Below, one piece after another: positions 35,723-44,767 of a stretch of DNA of 64,000 nt. The notes beneath the pieces were generated by a model. The model ran no database searches and was not told the origin of the DNA. It worked only from the letters and a program-made list of their open reading frames with translations. Origin of the DNA: Enterobacter cloacae subsp. cloacae ATCC 13047 (GTDB lineage: Bacteria; Pseudomonadota; Gammaproteobacteria; Enterobacterales; Enterobacteriaceae); contig NC_014121.1 of NCBI RefSeq assembly GCF_000025565.1, forward strand, positions 2,790,001-2,854,000, in the 5' to 3' direction. The translations under genes were made by a program, and so were the position numbers. Numbering within the stretch: position 1 is the first letter of the stretch; each line of letters opens with the position of its first letter.

Positions 35723-36834
35723 TTCGCCGCTCCGGGCAGGGTTTCGCTGGTGACAACCTCGTCACCCTCTTCCAGCCCTTTCACCACCACCACGTCGGTA
35801 TCGTTGCGTGCGCCAATCACCACTTCACGCTCGCGCGTTTCGCCGTTGCGTAGCACCTTCACCTTATAGCGGTTATCCCCGGCGGATTCCCCCAGCGCAG
35901 AGAGCGGAACGGTCAGCACGTTTTTGACGCCGGTCAGCTGAATATGGACCTGCGCGGTCATATCCAGACGCAGCACGCCCTGCGGGTTGGGGACTTCAAA
36001 ACGGGCATAGTAGAAGATCGCATCGTTCACTTTTTCCGGCGTGGGTAGAATGTCCTTCAGCACGCCTTCATAGCGCGTCTGCGGATCGCCCAGTACGGTA
36101 AACCAGGCGTTCTGCCCCGGCTTAAGATGGATAACATCCGCCTCGGAAACCTGCGCTTTCACCAGCATAGTGCTCATGTCCGCCAGCGTCAGAATGTTCG
36201 GCGCCTGTTGGGCGGCAATCACCGTCTGACCCTGAAGCGTGGTGATCTGGGTCACTTCCCCGGCCATGGGCGCCACAATCTTCGTATAATCGAGGTTGGT
36301 TTTCGCCGTATCCAGCGAGGCCTGGTTGCGCTTGATTTGCGCGTCAATAGTGCCAATCTGCGCCTGTTTCACCGCCAGTTCGGTGGCGGCCGTGTCGAGA
36401 TCCTGTTTCGAGATCGCCTGTGTTTTAGCCAGCGCCTGCTGACGCGTCAGGGTCACCTGGGCAAGATTACGTTCCGCCAGCGCCTGCGCACGCTGTGCGC
36501 GCAGCTCCATCAGCGTGGCTTCCACTTCCCGGATCTGGTTTTCAGCCTGTTCCGGGTCGATAACGCCGAGCAGCTGCCCCTTTTTCACCTTATCGCCAAT
36601 CTCAACGGACAGCGTTTTTAACTGCCCGCTAACCTGTGCGCCCACGTCAACCTTGCGCAGCGCATCAAGTTTGCCGGTCGCCAGCACGTTTTGCTGCAAT
36701 TCACCCGGACGGACGATCAGCGTTTGATACTGCGGAACCGGCGCGTTGAGCACTTGCCATAACCAGTATCCGCCCGCTATCACCACTATCGCCAGCAGCA
36801 GAAACCACTTTCTGCGTTTTCCCTTAAGGTTCAT
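35719..36834 (-). CDS. macA: Macrolide efflux membrane-fusion protein MacA
   Basis: Periplasmic adaptor that joins MacB to TolC. The product is 371 residues, anchored by one N-terminal helix after KGKRRKW. It continues with barrel-sandwich (lipoyl) halves around [20 protein letters not shown] and [16 protein letters not shown], a helical hairpin between them (about 95-170), and beta-barrel and membrane-proximal domains. It is the first gene of macAB, as in E. coli. The 159 nt upstream to ybjX carry both divergent promoters. Confidence 0.97.
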   Translation of the reverse strand: MNLKGKRRKWFLLLAIVVIAGGYWLWQVLNAPVPQYQTLIVRPGELQQNVLATGKLDALRKVDVGAQVSGQLKTLSVEIGDKVKKGQLLGVIDPEQAENQIREVEATLMELRAQRAQALAERNLAQVTLTRQQALAKTQAISKQDLDTAATELAVKQAQIGTIDAQIKRNQASLDTAKTNLDYTKIVAPMAGEVTQITTLQGQTVIAAQQAPNILTLADMSTMLVKAQVSEADVIHLKPGQNAWFTVLGDPQTRYEGVLKDILPTPEKVNDAIFYYARFEVPNPQGVLRLDMTAQVHIQLTGVKNVLTVPLSALGESAGDNRYKVKVLRNGETREREVVIGARNDTDVVVVKGLEEGDEVVTSETLPGAAK

Positions 36835-36993
36835 AAATATTCCAAATAATTATTCTGGCTTACATCAACGTCGATTCTATCTAAACCACTCCTCAACGAA
36901 ACCCCTGAATTCAGGAAATGCCTGGATTTGTTGACACAACGTTGACAAAGGGCCTGCTGAAATAACGCCATTCCATAAGAAGCAGGATCTCAC

Positions 36994-37950
36994 ATGTCTT
37001 CCATCGTCGATACACCGTATTCCACTCTGTCGCAGCCTAAATCCGGCTGGCAGCTGTTTAAAAGTCTGGTCACTGGCGCCATTACGCCGGGCCTGGCATG
37101 GCAAAACCCCGCCTATCGACGTAAGTTTGCGCTTCGCACGCTGGCGACGCCGCTCAGCACCGCACGTCTGCTCTCAAGCCTGGCAAAGCAGCCCCGTTTG
37201 ATGCAAATGCTGCAGGTCCAGCCTGGCCTGCCCTGTCGCCTGCATCGCCCTTGGCTGACCGTGAATATGGATCGCCCGCATGCGCTGGAAGCCCTGAACT
37301 GGCACTACCAGACCATGAGTGACCACCTGCCGGCCGCGCTGCTCAAAGGCTATCTTTCTAAGCAGGGCGTGACGCTCCTGACCTTAACCGGTAAGGATGA
37401 ACAGCAGTTTACCGTTCGGTTGTGCGCCGATGCGTTCCTGGATAAAGAGGGAGAAGCTACCCTCTTTTTCAGTGACCATCAGGATACCGTGCTGGCGGAA
37501 ATAACGTTTACGCTGTGCCCGTTTGAAGGCAAAAGCACACTCTTTATCGGCGGTCTGCAGGGGGCGAAAGCCCACGTTCCGCATGAGCTGATCCAGAAGG
37601 CCACCAAGGCGTGCCATGGCCTTTTCCCGAAACGACTGCTGGTTGAAGCTGTCATGACGCTCGGCAGCGCCTTTCCGGTGGAGCAGATTGTGGCGGTGAG
37701 TAATGCCACCCACATCTATCGCAGCTGGCGATATCGCAAGAAAAAAGAGGGGAAACTGCTGGCTGATTACGACAGCTTCTGGATCTCCCTCGGCGGACAC
37801 AAACAGGATAACGGTAACTTTGAACTGCCGCTTGCCATGCCGCGTAAGTCCATGGAAGAGATTGCCAGTAAAAAACGCGCGGAATATCGCCGCCGCTATG
37901 AGCTGCTGGATAGCCTGACGGAGCAGGTCACCCAGGCAACCCGGCGTTAA
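36994..37950 (+). CDS. ybjX: YbjX, VirK/YbjX-family (DUF535) protein
   Basis: A 318-residue protein of the DUF535 family, which includes Shigella VirK and Salmonella proteins linked to resistance to antimicrobial peptides; the biochemical function is unknown. Typical features seen are MLQVQPGLPCRLHRPWLTVNM, the central ATLFFSDHQ and LFIGGLQGAK motifs, and the C-terminal DYDSFWISLGG and KRAEYRRRYELLD. No signal peptide or membrane helix is evident. It is divergent from macAB and convergent with ybjD; the stop codons of ybjX and ybjD overlap by four bases. Confidence 0.92.
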   Translation: MSSIVDTPYSTLSQPKSGWQLFKSLVTGAITPGLAWQNPAYRRKFALRTLATPLSTARLLSSLAKQPRLMQMLQVQPGLPCRLHRPWLTVNMDRPHALEALNWHYQTMSDHLPAALLKGYLSKQGVTLLTLTGKDEQQFTVRLCADAFLDKEGEATLFFSDHQDTVLAEITFTLCPFEGKSTLFIGGLQGAKAHVPHELIQKATKACHGLFPKRLLVEAVMTLGSAFPVEQIVAVSNATHIYRSWRYRKKKEGKLLADYDSFWISLGGHKQDNGNFELPLAMPRKSMEEIASKKRAEYRRRYELLDSLTEQVTQATRR

Positions 37951-39605
37951 TCGGCTTTCCCGCGTGCCAGCCACAGGACGCGGGAGAACATTTTACGCAG
38001 CAGCGTAGGCACCGATTCGATCCCTCTCCGCCCTGCTTCTGTTGCCACTTCAATGGCTAAATCCGGTTTTGAAGAGCGGTGGATCGCTTTGGCGATCACG
38101 CGCCGCATGTTCATCGGCACATCAACCGGCACCATCGCTATCCTGTGGAACACGTCATCGAACCCCTGGCGGTACATAAAGTGCTCCATGTCCATGGCGG
38201 GCAGCATGGTTAAATGGTCCCGCTCTTCTTCTCGCTCATCGTTCAACAGGCTGCGCACGGTGGATGCGTATTTTTTACCTGCCTCATCGCCGTCGACCAG
38301 CACATGCCATTCTATGCCCATCCGCCGGGCGAATTTGATCAGCGGCTTTAATCCTGACTGCGCAAACTCGATGACCTTAATCCCCTCCGCATCAAAATGG
38401 TGGCCGCACTGGCGCGCCAGCTCGTTGATGACCCAGGTCTCGGTTTCCCCCTCCACCAGAAGCCAGCAGCGGGCAAAAAGCGACGAGGCGCGATTAAAGC
38501 GGATATGAAACGCAATACGGCGACCATCCTCGGCATTCATCCCTCCCGGCCCCAGCCGGTAAGCAGAAACGCGCGATGATTCACGCACCAGGCGGCAAAC
38601 ATACTCGACCGGCGTCAGCGACAACAACTCGCCGGAATTGGTGGTGGTAATGCGCTGAAGCGGCAGCAGATTCAGCAGGTGCCAGGCAACGGAGAGCATG
38701 ATGGGGTGCAGACGTGTTTCCGGATCTTCCACCAGCAGCAGCGGACGCGCATCGCGATCCAGACGAACGGTTCCCTTGGCCTGCAGAAGGGTGGAAAATA
38801 GCCCCAGCAAAATCACCCGATGAGTGCGTCCGCCGGGCCGGTCGATCATCCGGTTAATGATATCGAGATAGCGCCAGCTTCGTTGCTCATCATGGGATCG
38901 ACGGCGCATCAGACGATGGCGCGACTGCGAGGTTCCTTGCTCGGAAAAATAGTGCTCCAGCAGTTGCACCATGGCAGAGAGCCCCTGGCGGATTTGCCCA
39001 TCGGTGAGATTTTGCGGACGCGAAACCAGCTCGCGTGCCAGGAAATCAAGCTCGCGGGCGGTGACTTCTACTTCCGGCATATGCGGCACGGTACCGTTAC
39101 GGATACGCCGCATAAAACGCGCATCGCGCAAGCGTAGCACCGGCATCAAACGAATCAGATGCCGGGCCAGCTCGTCGATATTGTCCAGCGGGATGGGGTT
39201 GCCTTTCTGGTCGAGAAATTCACGCAGGGTCAGCACCCCTTCATTCTCTGACATCTCGCCTTCCAGACGATAAAAAATACGGTGGAAGCCATCGTCGCTC
39301 TGAACCCAGCACGGTGACATCGGGCGGAAGCGACGCACCCGGTGACGCCCCGGCTCGGATTCGCGGAACGTCAGAATGATATGGAGATGCTTCTCGCGGC
39401 CGTTGACATCGCCGGGTGGAAACCAGAAATCATCATGAACGAAGTGATACAAATCGCCTTCGGGCGAAAGCAGCAGCGTCAGCGCATCCAGCAGGCTGGA
39501 CTTACCCCAGGCGTTCTCGCCGATGAGGACGTTATTCTGCTCCAACTGGAGTGACAGACGGTTTATACCGCGAAACCCGACAATTTCCACACGTTCGAGA
39601 AGCAT
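37947..39605 (-). CDS. ybjD: YbjD, OLD-family ATP-dependent endonuclease (ATPase plus TOPRIM)
   Basis: A 552-residue protein with an N-terminal SMC/RecF-like ATPase and a C-terminal TOPRIM nuclease domain. Walker A is GENAWGKSSLLDAL (about residues 29-42) and the Walker B-like stretch is LLLVEDPETRLHP (about 288-300). The TOPRIM acidic residues are in LLVEGETE (about 382-389) and VLVDGDEAGKKYA (about 435-447). OLD proteins are nucleases, some acting in phage defence; the physiological role of YbjD is not established. No helicase partner of the Gabija type is next to it, so it resembles stand-alone OLD proteins. The start is MLLERVEIVGFRG. Confidence 0.92.
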   Translation of the reverse strand: MLLERVEIVGFRGINRLSLQLEQNNVLIGENAWGKSSLLDALTLLLSPEGDLYHFVHDDFWFPPGDVNGREKHLHIILTFRESEPGRHRVRRFRPMSPCWVQSDDGFHRIFYRLEGEMSENEGVLTLREFLDQKGNPIPLDNIDELARHLIRLMPVLRLRDARFMRRIRNGTVPHMPEVEVTARELDFLARELVSRPQNLTDGQIRQGLSAMVQLLEHYFSEQGTSQSRHRLMRRRSHDEQRSWRYLDIINRMIDRPGGRTHRVILLGLFSTLLQAKGTVRLDRDARPLLLVEDPETRLHPIMLSVAWHLLNLLPLQRITTTNSGELLSLTPVEYVCRLVRESSRVSAYRLGPGGMNAEDGRRIAFHIRFNRASSLFARCWLLVEGETETWVINELARQCGHHFDAEGIKVIEFAQSGLKPLIKFARRMGIEWHVLVDGDEAGKKYASTVRSLLNDEREEERDHLTMLPAMDMEHFMYRQGFDDVFHRIAMVPVDVPMNMRRVIAKAIHRSSKPDLAIEVATEAGRRGIESVPTLLRKMFSRVLWLARGKAD

Positions 39606-39866
39606 ACATCCCCCGAGAAATGATCACTTTTTCCTTTAAGTTATCAGCAGTATAGCGGGAGGATGCCGCGCAGAACACTGTCAGGCCTCCTGATTATTTT
39701 GTCTCAGCACGAAAAATTCAGAATTTACGTGCAAGGTTTCATTTGAAATAGTCTCAATAGCACCACAAACTATTGCCCGCAAATTGGACTATGATCTATT
39801 CACCTCCAGTTTGAACAAGGATTGACATCACATTGCCTTAAATCAAATTGAATCGCCACGGATAAT

Positions 39867-40773
39867 CTAGACACTTCCTAGCCGTTGATAATACTGGTTT
39901 TCATATTCTGTCGGTGACATCTGATCGCTGGAACCATGCCGACGCTTACTGTTATAAAACATTTCGATGTAATCAAAAATATCGCTGCGGGCTTCTTCCC
40001 GCGTTCCGTAGCTCTTTTTCTTTATCCGTTCGCGTTTCAACAACTGGAAAAAGCTTTCTGCAACCGCATTATCATGGCAGTTACCGCGACGGCTCATGCT
40101 GCCCTCCAGGCCGTGTGATTTCAGGAACGACTGCCACTCATGGCTTGTGTACTGACTGCCCTGATCCGAATGAACCAGCACCTGTTTTTGGGGATTACGG
40201 CGCCATACAGCCATCAGCAGTGCGTTCAGGACAATGTCCTTTGTCATCCGGGATTGCATGGACCAGCCGATAATTTTGCGTGAGAACAGATCAACAACCA
40301 CGGCAAGATACAGCCAGCCTTCGTGGGTCCTGATGTAGGTTATGTCCGTTACCCAACGCTTATCCGGAGCATCCGGATTGAACTGTCGCTGGAGCCTGTT
40401 GGGCGACACGATACTGGCCTCGCCTTTACGTGCCCGCGGGCTCCGGTATCCGACCTGAGCCTTTATCCCGACACGTTTCATCAGTCGCCAGACTCTGTTC
40501 ACTCCGCACTGTTGCCCGCTGTCCCGCAGATCCAGATGGATTTTGCGATAACCATAGACGCATCCCGATTCCAGCCAGAACTGTTTAATCTGTCCTGTCA
40601 GTCTCAGGTCTGCCTGATGGCGTTGTGAATGCGGCTGCTGAAGCCAGGCGTAAAAACCACTGGGATGAACATCCAGCACCCGACAGAGCAGGCGAACAGG
40701 CCAGCAACAGGTGTTGTCACGGATAAAGGCGTACCTCAGTCGGACAGCTTTGCGAAGTACGCCGCGGCTTTTT
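39867..40773 (-). CDS. IS3-family transposase, OrfB (DDE domain)
   Basis: The catalytic half of the transposase. The frame is open from about 40773 without an ATG at its start, as expected if it is made by -1 frameshifting from orfA. An internal ATG at 40679 would give 270 residues starting MLDVHPSGFYAWLQQ. An HTH_21 region is followed by an rve integrase core. The DDE residues are likely in DKRWVTDITYIRTHEGWLYL, VHSDQGSQYTS and GNCHDNAVAESFFQLLK. It ends with the family motif MSPTEYENQYYQ. The gene looks functional. Confidence 0.9.
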
Positions 40774-41020
40774 TTAATATGTCCCGTTCGTCGGTAACCC
40801 GCTTCAGCTCTTTCTGGAGACGGCGGATCTCGGCCTGAGCATCTGACTGTTCTTTATTAGCGGAAGAATCCGGACCGTACTTCTTTATCCAGGCGTAAAG
40901 GCTGTGGGTGGTGATATCGAGACGTGTTGCAACGCTGGCAACAGAATAACCGCGATCAACAACCTGTTTGACTGCTTCAGTTTTAAACTCTTCGGGATAA
41001 CGCTTACCGCTCATGGGCAC
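40736..41020 (-). CDS. IS3-family OrfA (helix-turn-helix DNA-binding protein)
   Basis: A 94-residue protein, MSGKRYPEEFKTEAVKQVVD, with an HTH_Tnp_1 domain followed by a C-terminal leucine-zipper-like coiled coil (AEIRRLQKELKRVTDERDIL). It binds the element ends and is fused to OrfB by frameshifting to make the active transposase. The slippery run, A AAA AAG on the minus strand at about 40771-40778, lies within the codons of ILKKAAAYF. Confidence 0.92.
   Translation of the reverse strand: MPMSGKRYPEEFKTEAVKQVVDRGYSVASVATRLDITTHSLYAWIKKYGPDSSANKEQSDAQAEIRRLQKELKRVTDERDILKKAAAYFAKLSD
40767..40778 (-). promoter_or_regulatory. Programmed -1 frameshift signal of the IS element
   Basis: A run of seven As followed by GCC on the minus strand matches the A-AAA-AAG slippery heptamer used by IS3-family elements. 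A -1 shift here joins the OrfA coiled coil to the OrfB frame. Confidence 0.7.
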
Positions 41021-41137
41021 CTCTCTTTAAGCCATCTTAAATGACTCTGAGGTGTCTGTTAAACCCGTGGCGATTCAAATTATCCGAATTTATTTAAGTG
41101 GCGAAGGGGTGTTGTTGGTTTCTAAAATAATGGCTCT

Positions 41138-41166
41138 TTGAGTCGTCATCCCTTTATGGCGATATA
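41138..41166 (+). promoter_or_regulatory. Candidate aqpZ promoter
   Basis: TTGAGT at 41138-41143, a 17-bp spacer and GATATA at 41161-41166 form a plausible sigma-70 promoter 43 nt before the aqpZ start codon. The right end of the IS element is 60 bp upstream of the -35, so the core promoter is likely intact while any upstream control sites have been displaced. Confidence 0.4.
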
Positions 41167-41208
41167 TCCCGCGCGCGGGAAAGCGTGCGGTAGTTAATTG
41201 AGGTGGTT

Positions 41209-41904
41209 ATGTTCAGAAAATTAGCAGCAGAATGCTTTGGTACATTCTGGCTGGTGTTTGGTGGCTGCGGTAGTGCCGTTCTGGCAGCAGCATTTCCGGA
41301 ACTCGGCATTGGTTTTGTCGGCGTCGCGCTGGCATTTGGTTTAACGGTATTAACCATGGCCTTCGCCGTGGGACATATTTCCGGTGGTCATTTTAACCCG
41401 GCCGTGACATTAGGCTTATGGGCTGGTGGTCGCTTCCCGGCTAAAGAGGTCATTGGCTATATTGTCGCTCAGGTTGTGGGCGGTATTATTGCTGCCGCGG
41501 TGCTGTACGTGATTGCCAGCGGTAAAGCCGGCTTTGACGCCGCAGCCAGCGGTTTTGCTTCCAACGGCTTCGGTGAGCACTCGCCTGGCGGCTACTCTAT
41601 GCTCTCTGCCATTGTGATTGAAATTGTGCTGACCGCCGGCTTCCTGCTGGTGATCCACGGCGCGACCGACAAATACGCCCCTGCGGGCTTCGCGCCTATC
41701 GCTATTGGTCTGGCACTGACGCTTATTCACCTGATCTCCATTCCGGTGACCAACACCTCGGTGAACCCGGCGCGCAGCACCGCCGTCGCCATCTTCCAGG
41801 GCGGTTGGGCACTTGAGCAGCTGTGGCTGTTCTGGGTAATGCCGATCGTCGGCGGTATTCTGGGCGGCGTGCTGTATCGCACCCTGCTGGAAAAACGCGA
41901 TTAA
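41209..41904 (+). CDS. aqpZ: Aquaporin Z
   Basis: Inner-membrane water channel of the MIP family. The ATG at 41209 ([20 protein letters not shown]) gives 231 residues, as in E. coli; the ATG two codons earlier has a poorer fit. Six membrane helices are visible, with both NPA half-helix motifs: HFNPAVT at about residue 63 and SVNPARS at about residue 186. The selectivity-filter arginine follows the second NPA. An IS3-family element ends 131 nt upstream. Confidence 0.97.
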   Translation: MFRKLAAECFGTFWLVFGGCGSAVLAAAFPELGIGFVGVALAFGLTVLTMAFAVGHISGGHFNPAVTLGLWAGGRFPAKEVIGYIVAQVVGGIIAAAVLYVIASGKAGFDAAASGFASNGFGEHSPGGYSMLSAIVIEIVLTAGFLLVIHGATDKYAPAGFAPIAIGLALTLIHLISIPVTNTSVNPARSTAVAIFQGGWALEQLWLFWVMPIVGGILGGVLYRTLLEKRD

Positions 41905-41910
41905 TCTTTC

Positions 41911-41947
41911 CCTCCCTCTCCCTGTGGGAGAGGGCCAGGGTGAAGGT
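41911..41947. repeat. Palindromic intergenic repeat, copy B (inverted)
   Basis: The core ccctctccc-tgt-gggagaggg is followed by ccagggtgaagg. It is the reverse complement of the unit at 51753-51788 with few changes. It lies 6 nt past the aqpZ stop. Confidence 0.8.
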
Positions 41948-41951
41948 AACA

Positions 41952-41981
41952 GGCCGGGTAAGGCGCAGCCGCCACCCGGCT
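41952..41981. repeat. REP-like palindrome downstream of aqpZ
   Basis: The imperfect palindrome gccgggt ... acccggc contains the ggcgcagccgcc middle typical of enterobacterial REP units. It is followed by tttctttt, so it could also end aqpZ transcripts. Confidence 0.65.
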
Positions 41982-42061
41982 TTCTTTTGCCGCTTTACTG
42001 AACAGCCTTTATTGGGTAGTGTCTCTGGCGCTCAACAGCTACTCACAAGGACCGGTTGTTC

Positions 42062-42961
42062 ATGTTCTCAGGACTCCTCATTATTTTGCTGCCCCTGATT
42101 GTGGGCTATCTTATCCCGCTGCATCAGGCATCGGCATTACGGCTTATCAACCGTTTTCTCAGCTGGATTGTTTACGTCATTCTGTTCTTTATGGGGATTA
42201 GCCTGGCCTTTCTGGATAACCTGGCGACCAATCTGCTTTCCATCCTGCATTATTCTGCGGTCACTGTTGTGGTTATTTTGCTCTGCAATATCGCCGCCTT
42301 ATTCTGGCTTGAACGCACTATTCCGTGGAAAAATCATCACCATCAGGAAAAACTGCCTTCCCGAATTGCGATGGCGCTGGAATCATTAAAACTGTGCGGC
42401 GTCGTGGTGCTCGGTTTTGTCCTTGGACTCACCGGATGGCCTTTTTTGCAGCACGCCACCGAAGCCAGCGAATATACCCTGATCTTCCTGCTGTTCCTTA
42501 TTGGTATCCAGCTACGCAATAATGGCATGACCCTGAAACAGATTGTCCTGAATCGTCGGGGAATGATTGTTGCCGTTATTGTGGTCGCCAGTTCAATGGT
42601 AGCAGGCGTCATTAACGCCTTGATTCTCGACCTGCCGCTCAAAACCGGCCTGGCCATGGCCTCCGGATTTGGCTGGTATTCCCTCTCCGGTATTCTGCTA
42701 ACCGAGTCGTTTGGCCCTGTTATTGGCAGCGCCGCCTTCTTTAACGACCTGGCGCGGGAGTTAATCGCCATCATGCTGATCCCGGGTCTGGTTCGCCGCA
42801 GCCGCTCTACCGCGCTGGGTCTGAGCGGGGCGACGTCGATGGACTTTACCCTGCCGGTATTACAACGCTCTGGCGGGCTGGAAATGGTGCCCGCCGCCAT
42901 CGTACACGGCTTTATTCTGAGCCTGCTGGTGCCTGTTCTGATGGCCTTTTTCTCCGCCTGA
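42062..42961 (+). CDS. lysO: L-lysine exporter LysO (YbjE)
   Basis: Inner-membrane exporter of lysine and its toxic analogue thialysine. The ATG at 42062 (MFSGLLIILLPLIVGYLIPL) gives 299 residues, the E. coli length. About eight hydrophobic segments are seen. The conserved GFGWYSLSGILLTESFGPVIGSAAFFNDLARE region near residue 205 contains the charged and aromatic residues characteristic of the LysO family. It is a single gene between aqpZ and hcp, as in E. coli. ArgP regulation is known in E. coli, but no site was located here. Confidence 0.94.
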   Translation: MFSGLLIILLPLIVGYLIPLHQASALRLINRFLSWIVYVILFFMGISLAFLDNLATNLLSILHYSAVTVVVILLCNIAALFWLERTIPWKNHHHQEKLPSRIAMALESLKLCGVVVLGFVLGLTGWPFLQHATEASEYTLIFLLFLIGIQLRNNGMTLKQIVLNRRGMIVAVIVVASSMVAGVINALILDLPLKTGLAMASGFGWYSLSGILLTESFGPVIGSAAFFNDLARELIAIMLIPGLVRRSRSTALGLSGATSMDFTLPVLQRSGGLEMVPAAIVHGFILSLLVPVLMAFFSA

Positions 42962-42995
42962 TACCTCTCTGGCGGTAGGGTTCCTGCCGCCAAAA

Positions 42996-43009
42996 TTGCG
43001 CTAAATCAA
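42996..43009 (+). promoter_or_regulatory. FNR-like site of hcp-hcr
   Basis: TTGCG-CTAA-ATCAA matches the FNR consensus TTGAT-N4-ATCAA with two mismatches in the left half-site. It is centred at 43002.5. If transcription starts about 31 nt before the start codon, as I recall for E. coli hcp, the site is about 72 bp upstream of it, which agrees with the known E. coli arrangement. Confidence 0.6.
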
Positions 43010-43067
43010 TCTCCCTCTACTTTGTCAAAAAAGCCCTTTTCACCGCCCGGACACAGGCATAACCTTA

Positions 43068-43090
43068 AACATGTATATCAAATATAACTT
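43068..43090 (+). promoter_or_regulatory. NsrR-like operator of hcp-hcr
   Basis: A 23-bp imperfect palindrome with halves AACATGTATAT and AAATATAACTT fits the NsrR pattern AANATGCATTT-N-AAATGCATNTT. It lies just upstream of hcp, where NsrR would block transcription until nitric oxide is present. Confidence 0.65.
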
Positions 43091-43104
43091 TAACAGGTGT
43101 GATT

Positions 43105-44757
43105 ATGTTTTGTGTGCAATGTGAACAAACTATCCGTACCCCGGCAGGCAATGGCTGTTCTTACGCGCAGGGTATGTGCGGTAAAACCGCAGAAACATCA
43201 GACCTGCAGGATCTGCTGATTGCTGCCCTGCAGGGGCTTTCCGCCTGGGCATTCAAAGCCCGCGAGTACGGTATTGTCGACCACTACGTAGACAGCTTTG
43301 CGCCGCGCGCCTTTTTCTCCACGCTGACTAACGTTAACTTTGATTCGCCGCGCATTGTCGGGTACGCCCGTGAAGCGATTGCCCTGCGCGAAGCGCTGAA
43401 AGCGCAGTGCCTGAATGCCGATGCCAGCGCCCGCGTGGACAACCCGATGTCAGAACTGCAGCTGGTGAGTGACGACCTGGGCGAATTACAGCGTCAGGCC
43501 GCAGAATTTACCCCGAACAAAGACAAAGCGGCGATTGGCGAGAACATTCTCGGCCTGCGCCTGCTGTGCCTGTACGGCCTGAAAGGTGCCGCAGCCTATA
43601 TGGAGCACGCGCACGTGCTTGGCCAGTACGATAACGACATCTACGCGCAGTACCACAAAATCATGGCGTGGCTGGGCACCTGGCCTGCCGATATGAATGC
43701 GCTGCTTGAGTGCTCCATGGAAATCGGCCAGATGAACTTCAAAGTGATGAGCATTCTGGATGCCGGTGAAACCAGCACCTACGGTCATCCAACGCCAACG
43801 CAGGTCAATGTGAAAGCGACCGAAGGCAAATGTATTCTCATCTCCGGCCACGACCTGAAAGATCTCTACAACCTGCTGAAGCAGACCGAAGGCACCGGCG
43901 TTAACGTCTATACCCACGGCGAAATGCTGCCCGCACACGGCTACCCGGAACTGCGTAAATTCAAACATCTGATCGGGAACTACGGCAGCGGCTGGCAGAA
44001 TCAGCAGGTTGAGTTCGCCCGCTTCCCGGGCCCAATTGTGATGACCTCTAACTGCATCATCGACCCGACCATCGGCGCGTATGATGACCGCATCTGGACC
44101 CGCAGCATCGTCGGCTGGCCGGGCGTGAGCCACCTTGAAGGTGACGATTTCGGTCCGGTGATCGCCCAGGCGCAGCAGATGGCGGGCTTCCCGTACAGCG
44201 AAATTCCGCACCTGATCACTGTCGGTTTTGGTCGCGAAACGCTGCTCGGCGCCGCAGACTCGCTGATTGACCTCGTCAGCCGTGAAAAACTGCGCCACAT
44301 CTTCCTGATTGGCGGCTGTGACGGCGCGCGCGGTGAGCGTAACTACTTCACCGATTTCGCCACCCGCGTGCCGGAAGATTGCCTGATCCTGACGCTGGCC
44401 TGCGGTAAATACCGTTTCAACAAGCTGGACTTCGGCAACATCGAAGGGCTGCCGCGTCTGGTGGATGCTGGTCAGTGTAACGATGCCTATTCAGCCATCA
44501 TTCTGGCGGTCACGCTGGCGGAGAAACTGGGCTGCGGCGTGAACGATCTGCCGCTGTCGCTGGTGCTCTCCTGGTTCGAGCAGAAAGCGATTGTGATCCT
44601 GCTGACCCTGCTCTCTTTGGGCGTTACCAATATCGTCACCGGCCCAACCGCGCCAGGCTTCCTGACGCCGGACCTGCTGGCCGTGCTGAACGAGAAATTC
44701 GGTCTGCGTTCCGTGACCACCGTAGAAGAAGATATGCAGCAACTGCTGAGCGCGTAA
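43105..44757 (+). CDS. hcp: Hydroxylamine reductase / hybrid cluster protein
   Basis: Cytoplasmic hybrid-cluster protein. It reduces hydroxylamine in vitro, and in E. coli acts as a high-affinity nitric oxide reductase and S-nitrosylase during anaerobic nitrate growth. The ATG at 43105 gives 550 residues starting [20 protein letters not shown]. The N-terminal cysteines C3, C6, C18 and C25 would ligate the cubane cluster. Downstream hybrid-cluster ligands lie around [15 protein letters not shown] and ACGKYRFN. It is co-transcribed with hcr, 10 nt downstream. FNR-like and NsrR-like sites precede it. Confidence 0.98.
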   Translation: MFCVQCEQTIRTPAGNGCSYAQGMCGKTAETSDLQDLLIAALQGLSAWAFKAREYGIVDHYVDSFAPRAFFSTLTNVNFDSPRIVGYAREAIALREALKAQCLNADASARVDNPMSELQLVSDDLGELQRQAAEFTPNKDKAAIGENILGLRLLCLYGLKGAAAYMEHAHVLGQYDNDIYAQYHKIMAWLGTWPADMNALLECSMEIGQMNFKVMSILDAGETSTYGHPTPTQVNVKATEGKCILISGHDLKDLYNLLKQTEGTGVNVYTHGEMLPAHGYPELRKFKHLIGNYGSGWQNQQVEFARFPGPIVMTSNCIIDPTIGAYDDRIWTRSIVGWPGVSHLEGDDFGPVIAQAQQMAGFPYSEIPHLITVGFGRETLLGAADSLIDLVSREKLRHIFLIGGCDGARGERNYFTDFATRVPEDCLILTLACGKYRFNKLDFGNIEGLPRLVDAGQCNDAYSAIILAVTLAEKLGCGVNDLPLSLVLSWFEQKAIVILLTLLSLGVTNIVTGPTAPGFLTPDLLAVLNEKFGLRSVTTVEEDMQQLLSA

Positions 44758-44767
44758 GGAGTATTTC

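Larger units (their letters stand above)
39849..41077 (-). mobile_element. Complete IS3-family insertion sequence, 1229 bp
   Basis: The ends form imperfect inverted repeats. Both begin TGAATCGCCACGG and share further blocks (AGACAC, TC). They are bounded by identical trinucleotides AAT at 39846-39848 and 41078-41080, a 3-bp target duplication typical of the IS3 family. The element carries orfA and an overlapping orfB on the minus strand with an A7 frameshift run between them. The OrfB sequence resembles that of IS3 itself. It is complete and looks recently inserted, between ybjD and aqpZ. The exact IS name needs a comparison with ISfinder. Confidence 0.92.
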
